From: Axinella damicornis
Lineage: Eukaryota; Porifera; Demospongiae; Axinellida; Axinellidae
Direction: 5' to 3'
Length of the DNA stretch: 64,000 nt
Assembly (NCBI GenBank): GCA_963931865.1
Contig: OZ007514.1
Span: 8,844,646-8,908,645, forward strand
Shown: one piece after another, positions 11,231 through 23,234 of the stretch
How positions within the stretch are numbered: the stretch's first letter is position 1
Layout: every line of letters begins with the position of its first letter
Made by a program: the position numbers and the translations under genes
The notes under the pieces: generated by a model
What the model was told of the DNA's origin: nothing
Databases searched by the model: none
What the model saw: the letters and a program-made list of their open reading frames with translations, nothing else

Positions 11231-11620
11231 TGTTCTGCAAAACTCCAACCTTACCTGTGGTGTTCTGCAAAACTCCAACCTTACCGGTGGTGTTCTGCAA
11301 AACTCCAACCTTACCTGTGGTGTTCTGCAAAACTCCAACCTTACCTGTGGTGTTCTGCAAAACTCCAACCTTACCTGTGGTGTTCTGCAAAACTCCAACC
11401 TTACCTGTGGTGTTCTGCAAAACTCCAACCTTACCTGTGGTGTTCTGCAAAACTCCAACCTTACCTGTGGTGTTCTGCAAAACTCCAACCTTACCTGTGG
11501 TGTTCTGCAAAACTCCAACCTTACCTGTGGTGTTCTGCAAAACTCCAACCTTACCTGTGGTGTTCTGCAAAACTCCAACCTTACCTGTGGTGTTCTGCAA
11601 AACTCCAACCTTACCTGTGC
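11231..11620 (+). repeat. 30-bp minisatellite, 13 copies
   Basis: The unit TGTTCTGCAAAACTCCAACC plus TTACCTGTGG is repeated 13 times almost without change. Copy 2 has CCGG for CCTG and the last copy ends TGTGC. Because the unit is a multiple of three and lacks stops in most frames, long open frames arise on both strands. These are not genes. Confidence 0.97.
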
Positions 11621-11712
11621 TTCGTTGTCTTAGCTGTAGCAACAATTTGCACTGATATGACTGCCACTATAGCATAGTCCCATAAAAGAATGCCCATCGG
11701 TGTTGCAACTTA

Positions 11713-12295
11713 CCGTATGGCCGGAAAATTTGGCGGGGAGTTTAATTTGGCGGTTTGGCGGATTGTGAACGCACCGCCAAATTAAATTCCGCCAATATTT
11801 TGTCATGACATGTGTGGGCGGGGTCTCGTAGCACTAGCTCTCGCGCAAGCACGCTGCACTCATAATACTATATATAGTACCTCTCTGCCAGAAATAGCGA
11901 GCAAGCAGCTGATCGGCCAGAAATAGCGAGCAAGCAGCTGATATCTTCCTGGGTACATGGCCGACGATGGCGCTCCTTCGCTGCATCCGATGACTGCTAC
12001 TGCGTACCACTCGCACGGCAGTTCCTCTCCTACACTCGCATCCCAGAGGTTTTTGTAGACGTGGTACCTCGAACACAGTTCTCCACCGCAAACTCGGACT
12101 CCATCGCAGCCTAACGACACAAAATCTCACGTAAACCACCGAGCGCTCCGCAGCCACACGGCCGCGGCCGTGCGGTTAGTATGACATCATTCTCACTTCC
12201 AAAACCCGCCAAATTTTAATCCGCCAAATGCAATTCGCAGCCTTTTAGAGCCAATCCACCCAATTTAATTCCGGCCAAATTTTCTGGCCATACGG
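11713..12295. mobile_element. TA-flanked MITE with CCGTATGGCC ends
   Basis: The left end is CCGTATGGCCGGAAAATTTG and the right end is its near-perfect inverted copy. TA flanks it at 11711-11712 and 12296-12297, a Tc1/mariner-type target. An internal ~34-bp direct duplication (CAGAAATAGCGAGCAAGCAG twice) lies at about 11888-11942. Minus-strand open frames inside show no domain. Confidence 0.7.
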
Positions 12296-12305
12296 TACAT
12301 GTTAA

Positions 12306-12924
12306 CCCTTTAAGCCCCATTGACGTCATTTAGACCCTATGCACTTGTAGGGCTTCTCGTCAGTCCAAAAAGAGACCAAAAAAGCTTCAGACGGCCCAGG
12401 GAGGACTTTGAGGGACAAACTCAAAAATTAGGTCAGATTTCGGTGCACATCCCCCACTAAACGTACATGCGGGGGGGGGGGGTATCGAAGAAAGGGGGGG
12501 CGGCAGCCCCCCCCCCCCCCCCCCCCCCCCCCTTCGCATGTTGTGGGCGTTTTTTGATTTTAATGATATTCATTGACCCGAGAATTTTTGATTCTTATGA
12601 TATTCATAGACCCCACCCAGGGCCTCAAGAAAATATGCAAATTGGTGGTGTAAGGTGTGCCATCAGTCAGATCTGGCCCAAGTTTACGGAAATGCTGGGC
12701 GAAAATCCGGCTGAAATCCACCTTTGACCTCCGATTGCTGGGCTTGTGGGGGGTCATGAATATCATTAACGGTATTGCCAGAGGGGTCTCTCCATGTGTG
12801 CGGGCCCCACCAAGTTTGGCCGCTGAGGAGCGAATGCTGTGGGAGAGGAGTACCTACGAAAGTGGTGTGCGCTGAATGCATGAAAATGTGTTGTCTTGGT
12901 GGGAAGAATTCGGCGGTTAAAGGG
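12306..12924. mobile_element. TTAA-flanked MITE (piggyBac-like ends)
   Basis: The ends are TTAA-CCCTTTAA...TTAAAGGG-TTAA, the arrangement of piggyBac-type elements. The interior has a G run (12472-12482) and a C run (12507-12532) but no transposase. The inverted match is short (8-9 bp), so the call depends on the TTAA and CCCTTT pattern. Confidence 0.55.
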
Positions 12925-12928
12925 TTAA

Positions 12929-14370
12929 TATGTGCATGGAGGATCAATGAATCTCATTAAAAATCGGCAAACCATCCCAAACTGGCACACAGTGCAAGTC
13001 TAGGCCATTTTGAGGGGCCGTTCTCACCAACTATGAATTTCATTAACTGCATGAGGGATGAGCATTCTCCAGTCATCCATGAAAGAGTGTCCAATTCTGT
13101 TTGGCAGCTAGCACTCATACATTCCAAGTTCAGATAGCTATCTCCAACAGTTCTGATACATTCCAGCAGAAATATTGTTGAAAGCGCTGGCTCCTGTATA
13201 CAGCCCTGTTTAGTCACAATTGTATGTGAAATCAGAGCTAGGTGAAACTAGGTGAAAGAAACCACATAGCTAGTATTGCAGTTGTTGTACTGTTGCTGCT
13301 GCCTGTTGAACAAGTACGTAGCTACGGCTTTCAGCTTCAACGTCACTTCTGGCAATCAGGTCCTCAGGATGCCTCCACCCACGATTTCTGCCATGGGCGT
13401 AGCTAGCATTGATGCAGAAGAGGCAGCTGCCTCCTCGCTTTTCTGAATAATGACGCACGTGTCCTAGATCCTTGCACACGCTGCGTACGATGCACGTTCG
13501 AGCAGAAACCAGAGCTTTGCTGGCTATCAGTCTGCGTACTCCTAACACACTTAACTTGAATTGCTGGAAGTCTGCGGGGACCGAGTCAGGGCACGGAATA
13601 TTGCTGTAGCATTTTTGAGAGCAAACTGCCATTTTGCGTGCACTGCAGAATTGTGGAAATAAGGTCGGTTTTAGTGGATAGCTAGCTAGCTACTGAGCTA
13701 TGCTTTCCGGCAGTTGGAAAGAGAACTATGAATCTGCCTCAAAGGCCAACTTACATTGGTTTCAGTAGATATGCAATGAGTGCTAGCTGGATGAGTTATG
13801 AATCTGCTCAGAGGCCAACATCACAAACATGTAGCTACCTCGTTAACATCAACTACTTTTAAGTATATTCATTAGTGTGCTTTAATTAGAGTCTACCACG
13901 TTCACTAGTTCCCAGTACAGTGCATGCATGCAGCTAGTGTCCCAGTGCAGTGTGCTGCTGTAATGTTACAAGTTGTGTCCCTCCACGTACTGCAGTGAAC
14001 GGGTCTGGAGTTTTCGGTGAGTCTGTGCTGTCACGCATGTAACTACCACATACATGTAGCTACTGTATTACTGAGTGTAGTGACCTACTGTCAACTCACT
14101 GGTGGTCGTATCATGAAGAAATTCTACTCTTTAGGATACACTTTAAGTCGTATCTGTAATGATTATCCTCACAAAGGAAATGCGGGTATTTGGTGCTGTG
14201 GAGGTAGCTAGCTCAGAACACCTACTAGCTTGAATTTGGTTGAGTCAAGTCTCCTGCTGGAGTAGCTATGTACCAGCAACTGAATGCACCAAGGAACTGC
14301 CAAATTACTTGTCTCTCCGGGCGGTGACGATTTCTTTATTATTCGGCTCCTACAATTTTAATTTAATTTA
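12929..14370. other. intron, no gene recognised
   Basis: A minus-strand frame of 120 codons at 13270-13632 is open but resembles no family I know and has no convincing splice context. The rest is unremarkable. Confidence 0.4.
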
Positions 14371-14504
14371 TTATAGGGGCAACCGCACTCCTGGTAGCTG
14401 CGTTGCAACCCCGGTTGCGACTCGCCGTAGCGAAGCTAAATATTGCAATTCATTCCAATTAACGCACAGGCCACGTGGCAACCACGCTCAGTCGATCGCG
14501 AGCA

Positions 14505-14561
14505 ATGGCGACCAAAAGGACGACAAGACATTATTACAGCACTCACAACTTAGCCAGCACG
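14505..14561 (+). CDS. candidate first exon A1
   Basis: GCAATGGCG starts a 19-codon frame (MATKRTTRHYYSTHNLAST) that runs exactly to a GTGAGT donor in phase 0. Its counterpart A2 in the next tandem copy keeps the start, length, donor and most residues. The phase 0 end does not fit the LRR exons, so the downstream partner is unknown. Confidence 0.35.
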
Positions 14562-14680
14562 GTGAGTTTTGGCATGTAAGCGTCAATGAACGACAGCGAT
14601 CACGGCCGTGTGGTCAGAATCTTCGTGTGCCTTTCCAAAGAACAGTACTGCCACCGGAAGTCGAAGAGAGCGCTCGAGCA

Positions 14681-14727
14681 ATGGCGGCCAACGGCGAGAC
14701 AAAAGCGTTCGTATCTCTACCACCAAG
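14681..14727 (+). CDS. candidate first exon B1
   Basis: GCAATGGCGGCC starts MAANGETKAFVSLPP and ends in phase 2 at AG|GTGAGT. The next phase-2 exon downstream on this strand is LRR exon 1 at 18840, so B1 could in principle start a short LRR-only transcript. Its tandem counterpart B2 has the same design. This role is inferred only from phase and position. Confidence 0.35.
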
Positions 14728-14992
14728 GTGAGTTTCAGCACAATTATTTTGATTTTGTGTCACTGCATCATAGCGATCACGACGGTGTAGTCAGAATCTT
14801 TGTAGGCCATTCCGAAGTAGTCAAACGTTTATTATATTATATTATACGAGGGGCAACCGCACTCCTGGTAGCCGCGTGGAAACGGTTGCAACTTGCTGGA
14901 CGCGCAACGGTTCGGTATTGCAGCTTATTCCAATTAACGCACATGTCACGTGAGGACCATGCTCAGTCGTCGATCGATATGTCGAGTCAGCA

Positions 14993-15049
14993 ATGGCGTC
15001 CAAAAGTAAGACAAGAGCTTATTACAGTGCTAACAACTTCGCCAGCACG
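14993..15049 (+). CDS. candidate first exon A2
   Basis: The paralogue of A1 in the second tandem copy: MASKSKTRAYYSANNFAST, 57 bp, phase 0, followed by GTGAGT. Substitutions versus A1 leave the frame, length and splice site intact. Confidence 0.35.
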
Positions 15050-15167
15050 GTGAGTTTCGGCATGTAAGCGTCAGTCAACGATAGCGATCACGGCTGTGTG
15101 GTCAGAATCTTTGTGGGGCCTTCATAAGACTGTACTGGCAACCAACGTCGAAGACAGCGATCGAGCA

Positions 15168-15214
15168 ATGGCGGCCGACGGTATGACAAAAGCGCTTGTA
15201 TCTCTGCCACCAAG
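15168..15214 (+). CDS. candidate first exon B2
   Basis: The paralogue of B1: MAADGMTKALVSLPP, 47 bp, phase 2, AG|GTGAGT. Thirteen of 15 residues match B1. Confidence 0.35.
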
Positions 15215-15320
15215 GTGAGTTACAGCACAATTATTTTGATTTTGTGTCACTGCATCATAGCGATCACGACAGTGTAGTCAGAATCTTTGTAGGCCATTCG
15301 GAAGTAGTCAAACGTTTATT

Positions 15321-16000
15321 ATTTAGATTACATTACGCGGCACAATTTTCTCTATACCAGGAGTGTAATATTTCACCAATTATCGGCATGACTTTATTAT
15401 TGGCACCCGACATACCAATTATTGGCGCTTAGTAAACGGAGAGAACACGGCTAAAATACGTCATCGTCGCGCACGCTGTTTACAAGACTAAAGCTTTGCA
15501 GAAGGTTTGTCTTTGTTTAAAACGTTATAACTGCGTGTTATTTACTGTCCTTTTAGCCATTTTATGTTGTAGGGCTGTTCATGTCTAATCAAAAGAAGGG
15601 TAGGGGGAGACCACGACCTTAGATCCTCTCCTGCGACTGGTTCAGACTTTTGAGGATGACTAGCATGACTGTGCAGGATCAGAATGGGTGGAGTGCGTGT
15701 GCAAGAGATGGCTCCACGAATGTGCCAAGTACTGTGCCATTGATATACATCCTGGTCATGCATGGCACCACGTGTTATGGTTTTCATAGGCCATCTGTAT
15801 CTATGTTTAAAACTAAAATGTTATTATGAAAGTTTTCAACACAAACGTTTCCGGATGATATGAGTGAGGTGGAGTGGTCTGCTGGGAGCATTACTGACAT
15901 GAATGAGTTCGCAAGGATTTAGACAGATGCAGAGGGGGAGGGGCGATGAGATTTTCAAAGTGTGCAAGATCAACACGAAATGGTTAGCCCATGAGCTGTG
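15321..16000. other. intron, no gene recognised
   Basis: No domain-bearing frame or inverted-repeat element was identified. Confidence 0.4.
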
Positions 16001-16018
16001 TTAATGAATGCTCCCAGG

Positions 16019-17720
16019 CCTTCTCCATTTTCCTCACTCTTCCATTTCTGTGTGTCAACTCAGGGAAGGCAGACCAGGCTAGGTTGGGGAACGAGGCTGT
16101 GTACTAAGTGCTAAATGAAATGCATGACATTGTGGGGTGAGCCCGAGTGAGCAACATGGAGCAGGTGGTCTGCTAAATTTGAAAGTGGTAGAGTAAGTAA
16201 AGTACCCTGCCTGTGTTGTCACGTGCATCTCAGGACACGGAGCATGCACATGACTGTCCTCAGAACGTGACTGAGCACAACCTCAGCCCACAGAATATCT
16301 CACATAAAATACACACATACACACAACTCAGGAACTGTCAATCAGGCTAGCTGAAGCAATTTTGGCAGCCATGTCACACACGGCCTATCCATGCTGCCTG
16401 CTGGTCCCACACACCATGTCCTTTCCAGAGTGTGCAGTTGGCATGAACAGATGAACGCACTCTCGCCATCTTTCTTGGCATGCACTAGTCCCCATGCATC
16501 GCTGTAGCCATTGAAGATGTCGGTCCACATAACGGGTGACCTTGCAGGAACTGTGAGTCAGGCAACATTACAAATTTAAGCAGCACTGACCGATGAAATG
16601 TTTGTTGCGATGTGGTAGCCCCTATCACTCTAGCCATTGAATGCATTCGACCACAAGTGGTCCGTATCCTTGGTGTCACCATCAAGGAGGTAGACTGTTC
16701 ATGGTAGTGTCCTCAACTCTTTGAGTAACTTAGTTGCAAGTGGTGGTAATTGAGATTCCTGTCTACATAACATTAGGAATCGCTGTGTACAAAATACACA
16801 TCCCTGTAGCCATTGATGAGGTCTGTCCATGTAAGAGTGGCTTGCAGGAACTGTGAGTCAGGTAACAATACAAATGCCATTGACAGCTGATTTCTTTGTT
16901 GCCGTGCATAGCCCCTATTACTCCAAGAATTGAATGTGTTGGTCCACGAGTGGTCTGCATCCTTGGCCATCAAGGAGGCAGACTGTTCATGGTAGTGTCC
17001 TTAGTTGCAAATGGTGGTAATTGAGATTCCTGTGTACATAACATTGTGTACACAGGAATTGCTGTGCATCCCTGTACCCATTGATCATGAAGAGGTCTGT
17101 CCATGCGTGGCTTTGCAAGTGATTTATGGCACAAACATTCCTCTGTGGGGCTCACTCTGGATCACCCAATTAGTGTTCTTGTGTCAGTGTACAATAGGCA
17201 GTTGTGTAAACTGATAGTAGGCAGCAGAGACAGACCTTTGATTGCAGTATGGAAAACATACCGACGGGGAATTACCTTGCATGATACTGTGGCACAGAGG
17301 TCATGAAATGTCTGTCATTCAAGCAATAGCTCTGCCTCCTGTATCACAGCCGTCCTGTAGCACATGGTTTTGTTTCAAGTCCCAATATTAGGGCCTGCCT
17401 CTTGCCTGGGGTTTGTCTGCCAGTTTGTCCATCCGTATGTCTGTGGACACAAAAATGAGCAGGTTGGGTGAAGTAGGAATGCTTGCAGCCTTTTATCTCA
17501 ATGTACAAGTTATACGAGACCTGGGAAAGAAAGGTCTTTGCTCTCTGTCTAAATTATCAAACGAAACCACACCTCAATTTCAGTATTGTTTACAGTAGGC
17601 CATATGCTATTGATGTTGCCAGTGCAGGTGGGAATGGTCAGAGACAATGGTGGTGGTAATTGATATCCCTGTGTCCAAAACATTATGTTCACAGGAGAAT
17701 GTGATGTACTCTCACAATTA
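16019..17720. repeat. segmental duplication block, copy 1
   Basis: This block recurs in pieces at about 24420-25450 and 28440-30480. Shared landmarks are GGGAACGAGGCTGTGTAC followed by an AAATGCATGACATTGTGG region, GCAGGAACTGTGAGTCAGGC, TCCTTGGCCATC(A/G)AGGAGG and a TGTGTACATAACATTGTGTA-type segment. Open frames inside are short and inconsistent between copies, so the block looks non-coding. Confidence 0.75.
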
Positions 17721-18158
17721 CTAATTTAATTTTGGCTTCCATGGCCATCACTAGAGTGGAGTAGCTCTTGCAAGCTTCCCAACACTGTCAGTGTTACAAC
17801 TTGGTCTTCCTGTGAGATAGGGGCACCAATAGCTGCAAGCCTGTCGGTGATTTCCTTCAAGTGCATGTAATCTGTAACATATGTTGATGTTGCTATACTC
17901 AGTCACATTCTGATGGCAGTCATGTGCATGCATGTTCTGTATATGCACTCCCTCATGCTTGCCCCGCAATGTCTTTCATTCCTCTTGTAGAGTACCATTT
18001 TCATTCTGTGGGATTGTGTTTATTTCATTAACCCAGTATTGGGTTTAATTGCAGCTCTCATGTACAAGGGCTCCAGGTAATGGGAATCTGACCAACCCCC
18101 ACCTGCCCCTAACTGAGAGTGTGGAGTTTGTTCTGTGATGTGAACTTATTTTTCTGCT

Positions 18159-18698
18159 TAGTAGCTGCAGGAGCACATAATGAGGTAGAGAGCGGAAGGG
18201 AGGAGCGTGAAATGACCACGCAAAAGTTGAAAACTTACAAGTCCCTTTACTATTTTTAGCTCGCATGCATACTGAGACTTCAAGAAGGATGACTACTAGA
18301 TGACAGATAAAAGGCCAGTATCAGTCCAATGGTAGCGAGGCAGGGAAACGACATACTGGTAGTGACAGACTTCGAGAAAGTGCGGTATGACGATGCAGTT
18401 GATCGAGCCGCTTCACACAGTCAAGCGGGCATCTCGACTAGTGGAAATACCCACCCCTGCTTTTCTGGAGTTCATGACTGCTGGGAAACATCCCATGACA
18501 CTTACAGACACTATCTTCACTCGAGATTTGGCCTGCCGCTGTAGTCAGTCAATGGCATCACAGAAAAGCAATGATACATGTGCAAGCTAAAAATAGTAAC
18601 GGGACTACCGTGGATAGGTTTTCAATTTTTTTACCTATTGCGTAGTCGTTTCACGTTCCCCCCTTCTGCTCTCTACCTCATTATGCGCTCCTGGTAGC
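18159..18698. mobile_element. inverted-repeat element with ~65-bp arms
   Basis: The left arm (about 18163-18230) contains GAGCACATAATGAGGTAGAG and the right arm (about 18640-18695) holds its inverted counterpart CTCTACCTCATTATGCGCTC. An inner inverted pair is CTATTTTTAGCT (18249-18260) and AGCTAAAAATAG (18586-18597). Ends and target duplication could not be fixed. It lies 140 bp upstream of the first LRR exon. Confidence 0.6.
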
Positions 18699-18839
18699 TA
18701 TATACAACAACTTGAAATGAACATATTTGTGAAACCTTCCATTTCAAGGAAACAGGACCCACCCACTCACATGTACTATGACATTATTGGTAGTTAATTA
18801 TTATTGCCAGTGTTAACTCTTGACTACTCTCTTCAACAG

Positions 18840-18923
18840 TCTTGATGGCAATGATTTTGAAGATGAGGGGGCTACTGTCCTGGCTTCTGCCTTGAAGAAG
18901 AACGAGACCTTGAAGACACTGGA
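18840..18923 (+). CDS. LRR exon 1
   Basis: An 84-bp exon, phase 2 at both ends, between CTCTTCAACAG and GTGAGT. It reads LDGNDFEDEGATVLASALKK then NETLKTL: one ribonuclease-inhibitor-type leucine-rich repeat of 28 residues (LxxNxxxDEGAxxLAxAL). It follows the NACHT exon in phase and starts the ligand-sensing or autoinhibitory region of the receptor. Confidence 0.85.
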
Positions 18924-19476
18924 GTGAGTAACCGCATGTATTCAGGCTCTGCATGACCTGTAAAGCAGAGGTTCTCCTACACTGGGTTGGGTATGGTGGG
19001 ACCTGTGTGATATAGAGAGACCAGACGGTGGTTTGAACTACCTCACTTTACTCACTGTATGACACTTGTCCTCAGAGGAGGACGGCCAAGGTCGACCTTT
19101 GCTAATCAGGTCCCATTAAAGTCACATGTAATCCAATAATGTGGATTATGTTATGCAGATTAAGTGCAGTGCTTCAATAGACAATTTTTCACCGTTAAGT
19201 CCCAATGCAATCACCTGGATTATCGACTCACAGGGAAGCGTAGGTATCTGTTGTCATTATTAAAGGCCGAGCCCTTCAAAATTCAGCTGCGGTATGACAG
19301 TCCCCATGCGCACCGCAAATGTCTGGCTAGCGAGATTTTACTCATGACATATGCAGTGATCAACCTCCTCTGAGTTATCCTGGGTGTAGTTGAGGTATGT
19401 AGACCTTGTCAAGAATCTTCGAGCAGGAAGGGCAGTCAGATCTGAGCTAGTGTGTGTACATGTATGTATATATATA

Positions 19477-20011
19477 CCCAATAGCGGGAAACTTGTGGGC
19501 ACACATTTTCATGTTGTTTGCGATCGGATACCTACTCGCAAACATTTGAACCACACATAAATTTGTTCCGCGACCATTTTGCCACCTGTAGTAGCTAGCT
19601 AGCTATGTCTCTCTAGCACTACTTCCGACTTGGACAAGCACTGCCATCCCACAAGGGACCCTTATCAACCATGGCCACCGCCAGTCTCGCAAAGTGAGCC
19701 AGCAAGTAGCTGCGCATAGCACATCGTCGCGCACACAGTCGAAAGGACCATTATAATTACAGCAAGATGTCGAGCGAACACGCCGAACAGGCGGCACTGA
19801 TCGCCATAGGGTTCCCTTCATGGCAATGCACAAGCAGCCTCTTACCTTTCGCTTCCACGTTGAAGTGCATGCTGAGTTCTCCCAGTGGTACACATATGTG
19901 CGCATGTGAAGAGTAGATCATAGGTTGTGACCCTTTGACGCGAAATTAAAAATTGTGAAAACTTTGTAAGAACGGATTTTAGAAAGATTCTCGAAAATTC
20001 CCGCTATATGG
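19477..20011. mobile_element. TA-flanked MITE with TAGCGGGAA ends
   Basis: The left end is CCCAATAGCGGGAAACTTG and the right end, inverted, is CCATATAGCGGGAATTTTCG. TA lies on both sides. Internal frames have no recognisable domain. The first 260 bases of the window share its right part. Confidence 0.55.
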
Positions 20012-20269
20012 TAATTGATTCAAGGGTGCTCAAAGGATGTTGCTCTACCCCGTATGAATGTTCTCGGAACAAAGTGGGGTGCTGAGATGTACGAGTAGAT
20101 TTGAGGGCACACTTGTACCCAGACCCAGAGATGAACTTTGATTGCTATGTTCCAAGTATTTCATTGCTAAGTAACTGGCTCTTTGTGTACAAATATTTTG
20201 TGTAATAGTGACCAGGTTTGGGATTGTACTCTACACCACTGACCAATGATCATGCTTGTTCTCACTTAT

Positions 20270-20600
20270 CCAACCAGTGGAAACTAGTCTTCCTCAGGGC
20301 ACACAATTAAAATACATGGACTGCAGCTACTTAAATAGCTACTACCAAAGAGTCTAGACAAGCTGATTGTAAACAATCAGAGTCCATCTCCAAGGCTGCT
20401 GGGTCTTGAGCTTCTCCTGAGACGTCATCATGAGCGTCGCATTCCAGGATTCTGGGGTTTGCCAGCCGCGAAGTAGTAGTCGCTTCCTTGGTCTGCTAGC
20501 GTAAACAATTAACCGATTATCCCACAGATTTTGTACCTTGGTCCACAGCTCCAAGTGGCAACGTCCTACGAACTTCGAACTTGCACGAACTTGCACTCAA
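20270..20600 (-). pseudogene. remnant of a Penelope-like retroelement 3' end
   Basis: The reverse complement contains GTGTGCCCTGAGGAAGACTA, matching GTGTGCCCTGATGAAGGCTA at 2484-2503, and upstream of it a shared GCTATTTAAGTAGCTG block. Its frame contains LLLRGWQTPES, comparable to LLLNRDKGWQIPES in the other copy. It is degraded and lacks the rest of the element. Confidence 0.4.
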
Positions 20601-21269
20601 AGCATGGGCTACAGTCCAATCTTAGCGAAGGGTACGATGAATTTCTCTCAGCTAAGCGGTCAGAGCAGTTTCGTACCTATTATCGTGCAGGGTTACATAT
20701 GTATTACCGTGCATCCATGTAGAAACTGTATGCTATTTCATAGCACACAGAGAGCATATCCTCCATTATAGATTAAAAACTTACAGTGAAAATTCCGTTC
20801 ATGTGACATAAACTTCCGAATACTTGAGTTATAAAATGGGTTGGGCAGGGCTTTTGGAGCTGTGCAATAATCGGTTGCTTACGCTATATCCACCCACATG
20901 TCAGTCCTATCACATTCCGTGGATACACATCTATGAGCTGCTTTTTCACACTTCTGTTGATATTTTCACGAGGGATCTATCGGAGACATCCCTCCATATC
21001 CCAATTCCTGTTGCTATGGTAATATGGATGCCTTGTACCAAATCCACAGTACACAGATGGTACTGATGGAGCTGACTCAGATCAGTTACTTTGGTTGAAG
21101 ATTCTCATAGCCCAAGGCTGCTACAAGTGACTGGTCATGATACTGATGGTTGAATAGATGCTGTAACTCTTTCACTAGTATTACGGTCAGGATTGTGTTT
21201 GAATTTTGTCTTATTTTGTGGTGGTCCTGGGAAGTGTGTCATAGCCTGTATAAACATTTCCCACTTCAG
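20601..21269. other. intron, no feature recognised
   Basis: Only short frames occur and no repeat structure is clear. Confidence 0.4.
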
Positions 21270-21353
21270 ACTCAACAACTGTGGTGTGACTTCCACTGGA
21301 GCCATAGCCCTGGGTGAGGGACTGCAGGAAAACAACTCACTGGAAAAATTGAA
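21270..21353 (+). CDS. LRR exon 2
   Basis: An 84-bp exon, phase 2-2, between CCCACTTCAG and GTATGT, reading LNNCGVTSTGAIALGEGLQE then NNSLEKL. It is the usual LRR (LxxCxVxxxGAxxLGEGL) and is more diverged from the tandem LRR exons downstream, so probably older. Confidence 0.85.
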
Positions 21354-21419
21354 GTATGTTACAAACACATTGATAGATGCTATACATTGTAGATACTGTA
21401 GGGACGCTATATTCAGTGG

Positions 21420-21925
21420 ACCCGAGGACCTGGGGACCGAGGTCCCGAGGACCTAACGGTTATATCATTGCCTTGAGTGCAGAATCAGAAGACATAGTTT
21501 CAGCATACAGCATTATCCTCTATGTACGTACCTTGTTTTCCACTTCAGAGTAAGATGATCTGTTTGCATCAACTACACTACACATGCACGGCTACGAATA
21601 TGCACTTGACCTTTGTCCTTAGGACAAACACTGCACTTTGAACTATAATCCTGCTCATAAATCTAGCCTTGTTCCAGGCCTACAGTCTGGGAACAAGGCT
21701 AAGTCCAATTACATACTCATGAGTTGGGCTTTTTCATAATCTCAGATCGCTTGTACGTACTTGCATTTCTGTCTCATGTAACAGCCTCGGGTCCTCGGGT
21801 CCCTGGGTCCCCATGTCCCTGGGTGCTCCCGGGTGGTTGGGTCCCCATGTCCCCGGGTGCTCCCGGGTGGTTGGGTCCCCATGTCCCCGGGTGCTTGGGT
21901 CCCTGCGTCCTTGGGTCCACTGAAG
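21420..21925. repeat. GGGTCCC-rich minisatellite and fold-back
   Basis: Degenerate repeats of GGGTCCCCATGTCCC(C/T)GGGTGCT and GGGTGGTTGGGTCCCC lie at about 21785-21920, and a related GGACCTGGGGACCGAGGTCC palindrome at 21425-21455. Between them, 21662-21705 is a fold-back copy (TAGCCTTGTTCCAGGC..TGGGAACAAGGCTA). A short related copy occurs at 27160-27210. Confidence 0.7.
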
Positions 21926-23234
21926 GACAAAGTAACCACCTTAAGGTCACCATTAATGGTTGCTGCATATAACAACTTTGGAGGGTATTAATTAATTAAC
22001 TATCCAGGCTAATAGCAACTGTTGAATTACTAATTCCATTCAAGTGGCACCAACACTAGCCTACCAGCACTAGTTGGTAGGTTAGTGGCAGGTAGTGCAA
22101 ACTCACTTCTCACAATCATGCTTGAGGTTAATTTTACTCACACCTCGTGAATTTACTCTGATCACGCATCCACCAGCTTGTACTATACAGCTAGCCTCAT
22201 TCCCAGGCTGCTTCGTAGGCAGCTAGCTTAGAGCATGCCCCAATTACCTCCAGTACATTAAGGACTGTCTATATACATGAACAGCACTATCTTGTTGTGA
22301 TTTTGATGCTATATACCTGAAATACTAACGAACAATCACCAACTACAGCACTACTACTTGAAAGTGTAGCTCCTTTTGTCACAAAAAAGGCTAAAGCTCC
22401 GCCCCCTGGCACTCACTGGGCGTGGCCACGCTCACGCCCACTTCATCACCTTCAGCAATCTAAAACGCTTTAGGCGGAATTCTAGTAGCAGGAGGACAGC
22501 CTTCATTCTTGGTACAGAAGTTAACAAGAACATGTATTTGCTGAATCCTTCCCCGGACAACGGTTCTACCTCTTCGTGCGGCTGAACGGGCAAAATGGAC
22601 CCATTTTGGCTACCTCAAATCATGTCAAATCAGCGGATTTCTCCTCCTTTCTTCCGAGAACGCGTTGTTGGAGACTCTCCGGGGTGGGAATCTACAAGTT
22701 TGACCTTCGGTCCATCCATCAGGCAGAGTTAAGCCCTCTCACCGGAGCGAATAGAATTCCACCTAATCGCAAATAGTTAACTACCTACATGGTTTACATA
22801 GCACTGACGACAGATTTCACAATCCTGGAACAAGGTCCAAAGCGGGCAAAGACTGCCTTCACCTACACTCAACTACCCTACCACTGTAGGTACCGAGGAA
22901 CCATTTACATCGTCACAGCTTCATCTCTGGATCACGAAACAAGTGCTCAAAGAGCTGCCTCACATCGCAAGTTAACGAGGTCGCTTCCGTGGACTAATTA
23001 CATATTTCCGTAATCTCCTCCGCTTCACGCAGACTCTTCAAGACTGCCCTTAGCGCACCCGAGTACTGCTCATGTATGTGATGTCACATACTGCTAATAT
23101 CATTGTTTGCTCGTTCAAAATTTAGCGAATTCTACATTGTGCAAAAATTAGTACCCACAATAATAGTGACCTTAACGTGAAATCAGTGAATGTGAGGGTT
23201 GGTTTTGTTGCGTACATGGTATACGCAGTCACAT

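Larger units (their letters stand above)
14380..15320 (+). repeat. ~470-bp tandem duplication carrying four short ATG exons
   Basis: Copy 1 (about 14380-14850) and copy 2 (about 14855-15320) align over their whole length. Both start with GGGGCAACCGCACTCCTGGTAG and end with AAGTAGTCAAACGTTTATTA. Each copy carries two different candidate first exons, listed separately. Confidence 0.85.

Noticed and set aside
11231..11620. CRISPR-like array of regular repeats
   Set aside because: Copies are contiguous with no spacers, and the DNA is eukaryotic.
11108..11677. Open frames of 141-189 codons on both strands
   Set aside because: Entirely produced by the 30-bp minisatellite; the same array is open in several frames at once.
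13270..13632. Minus-strand 120-codon frame
   Set aside because: No recognisable domain, no supporting splice sites, and it lies within a long intron on the other strand.
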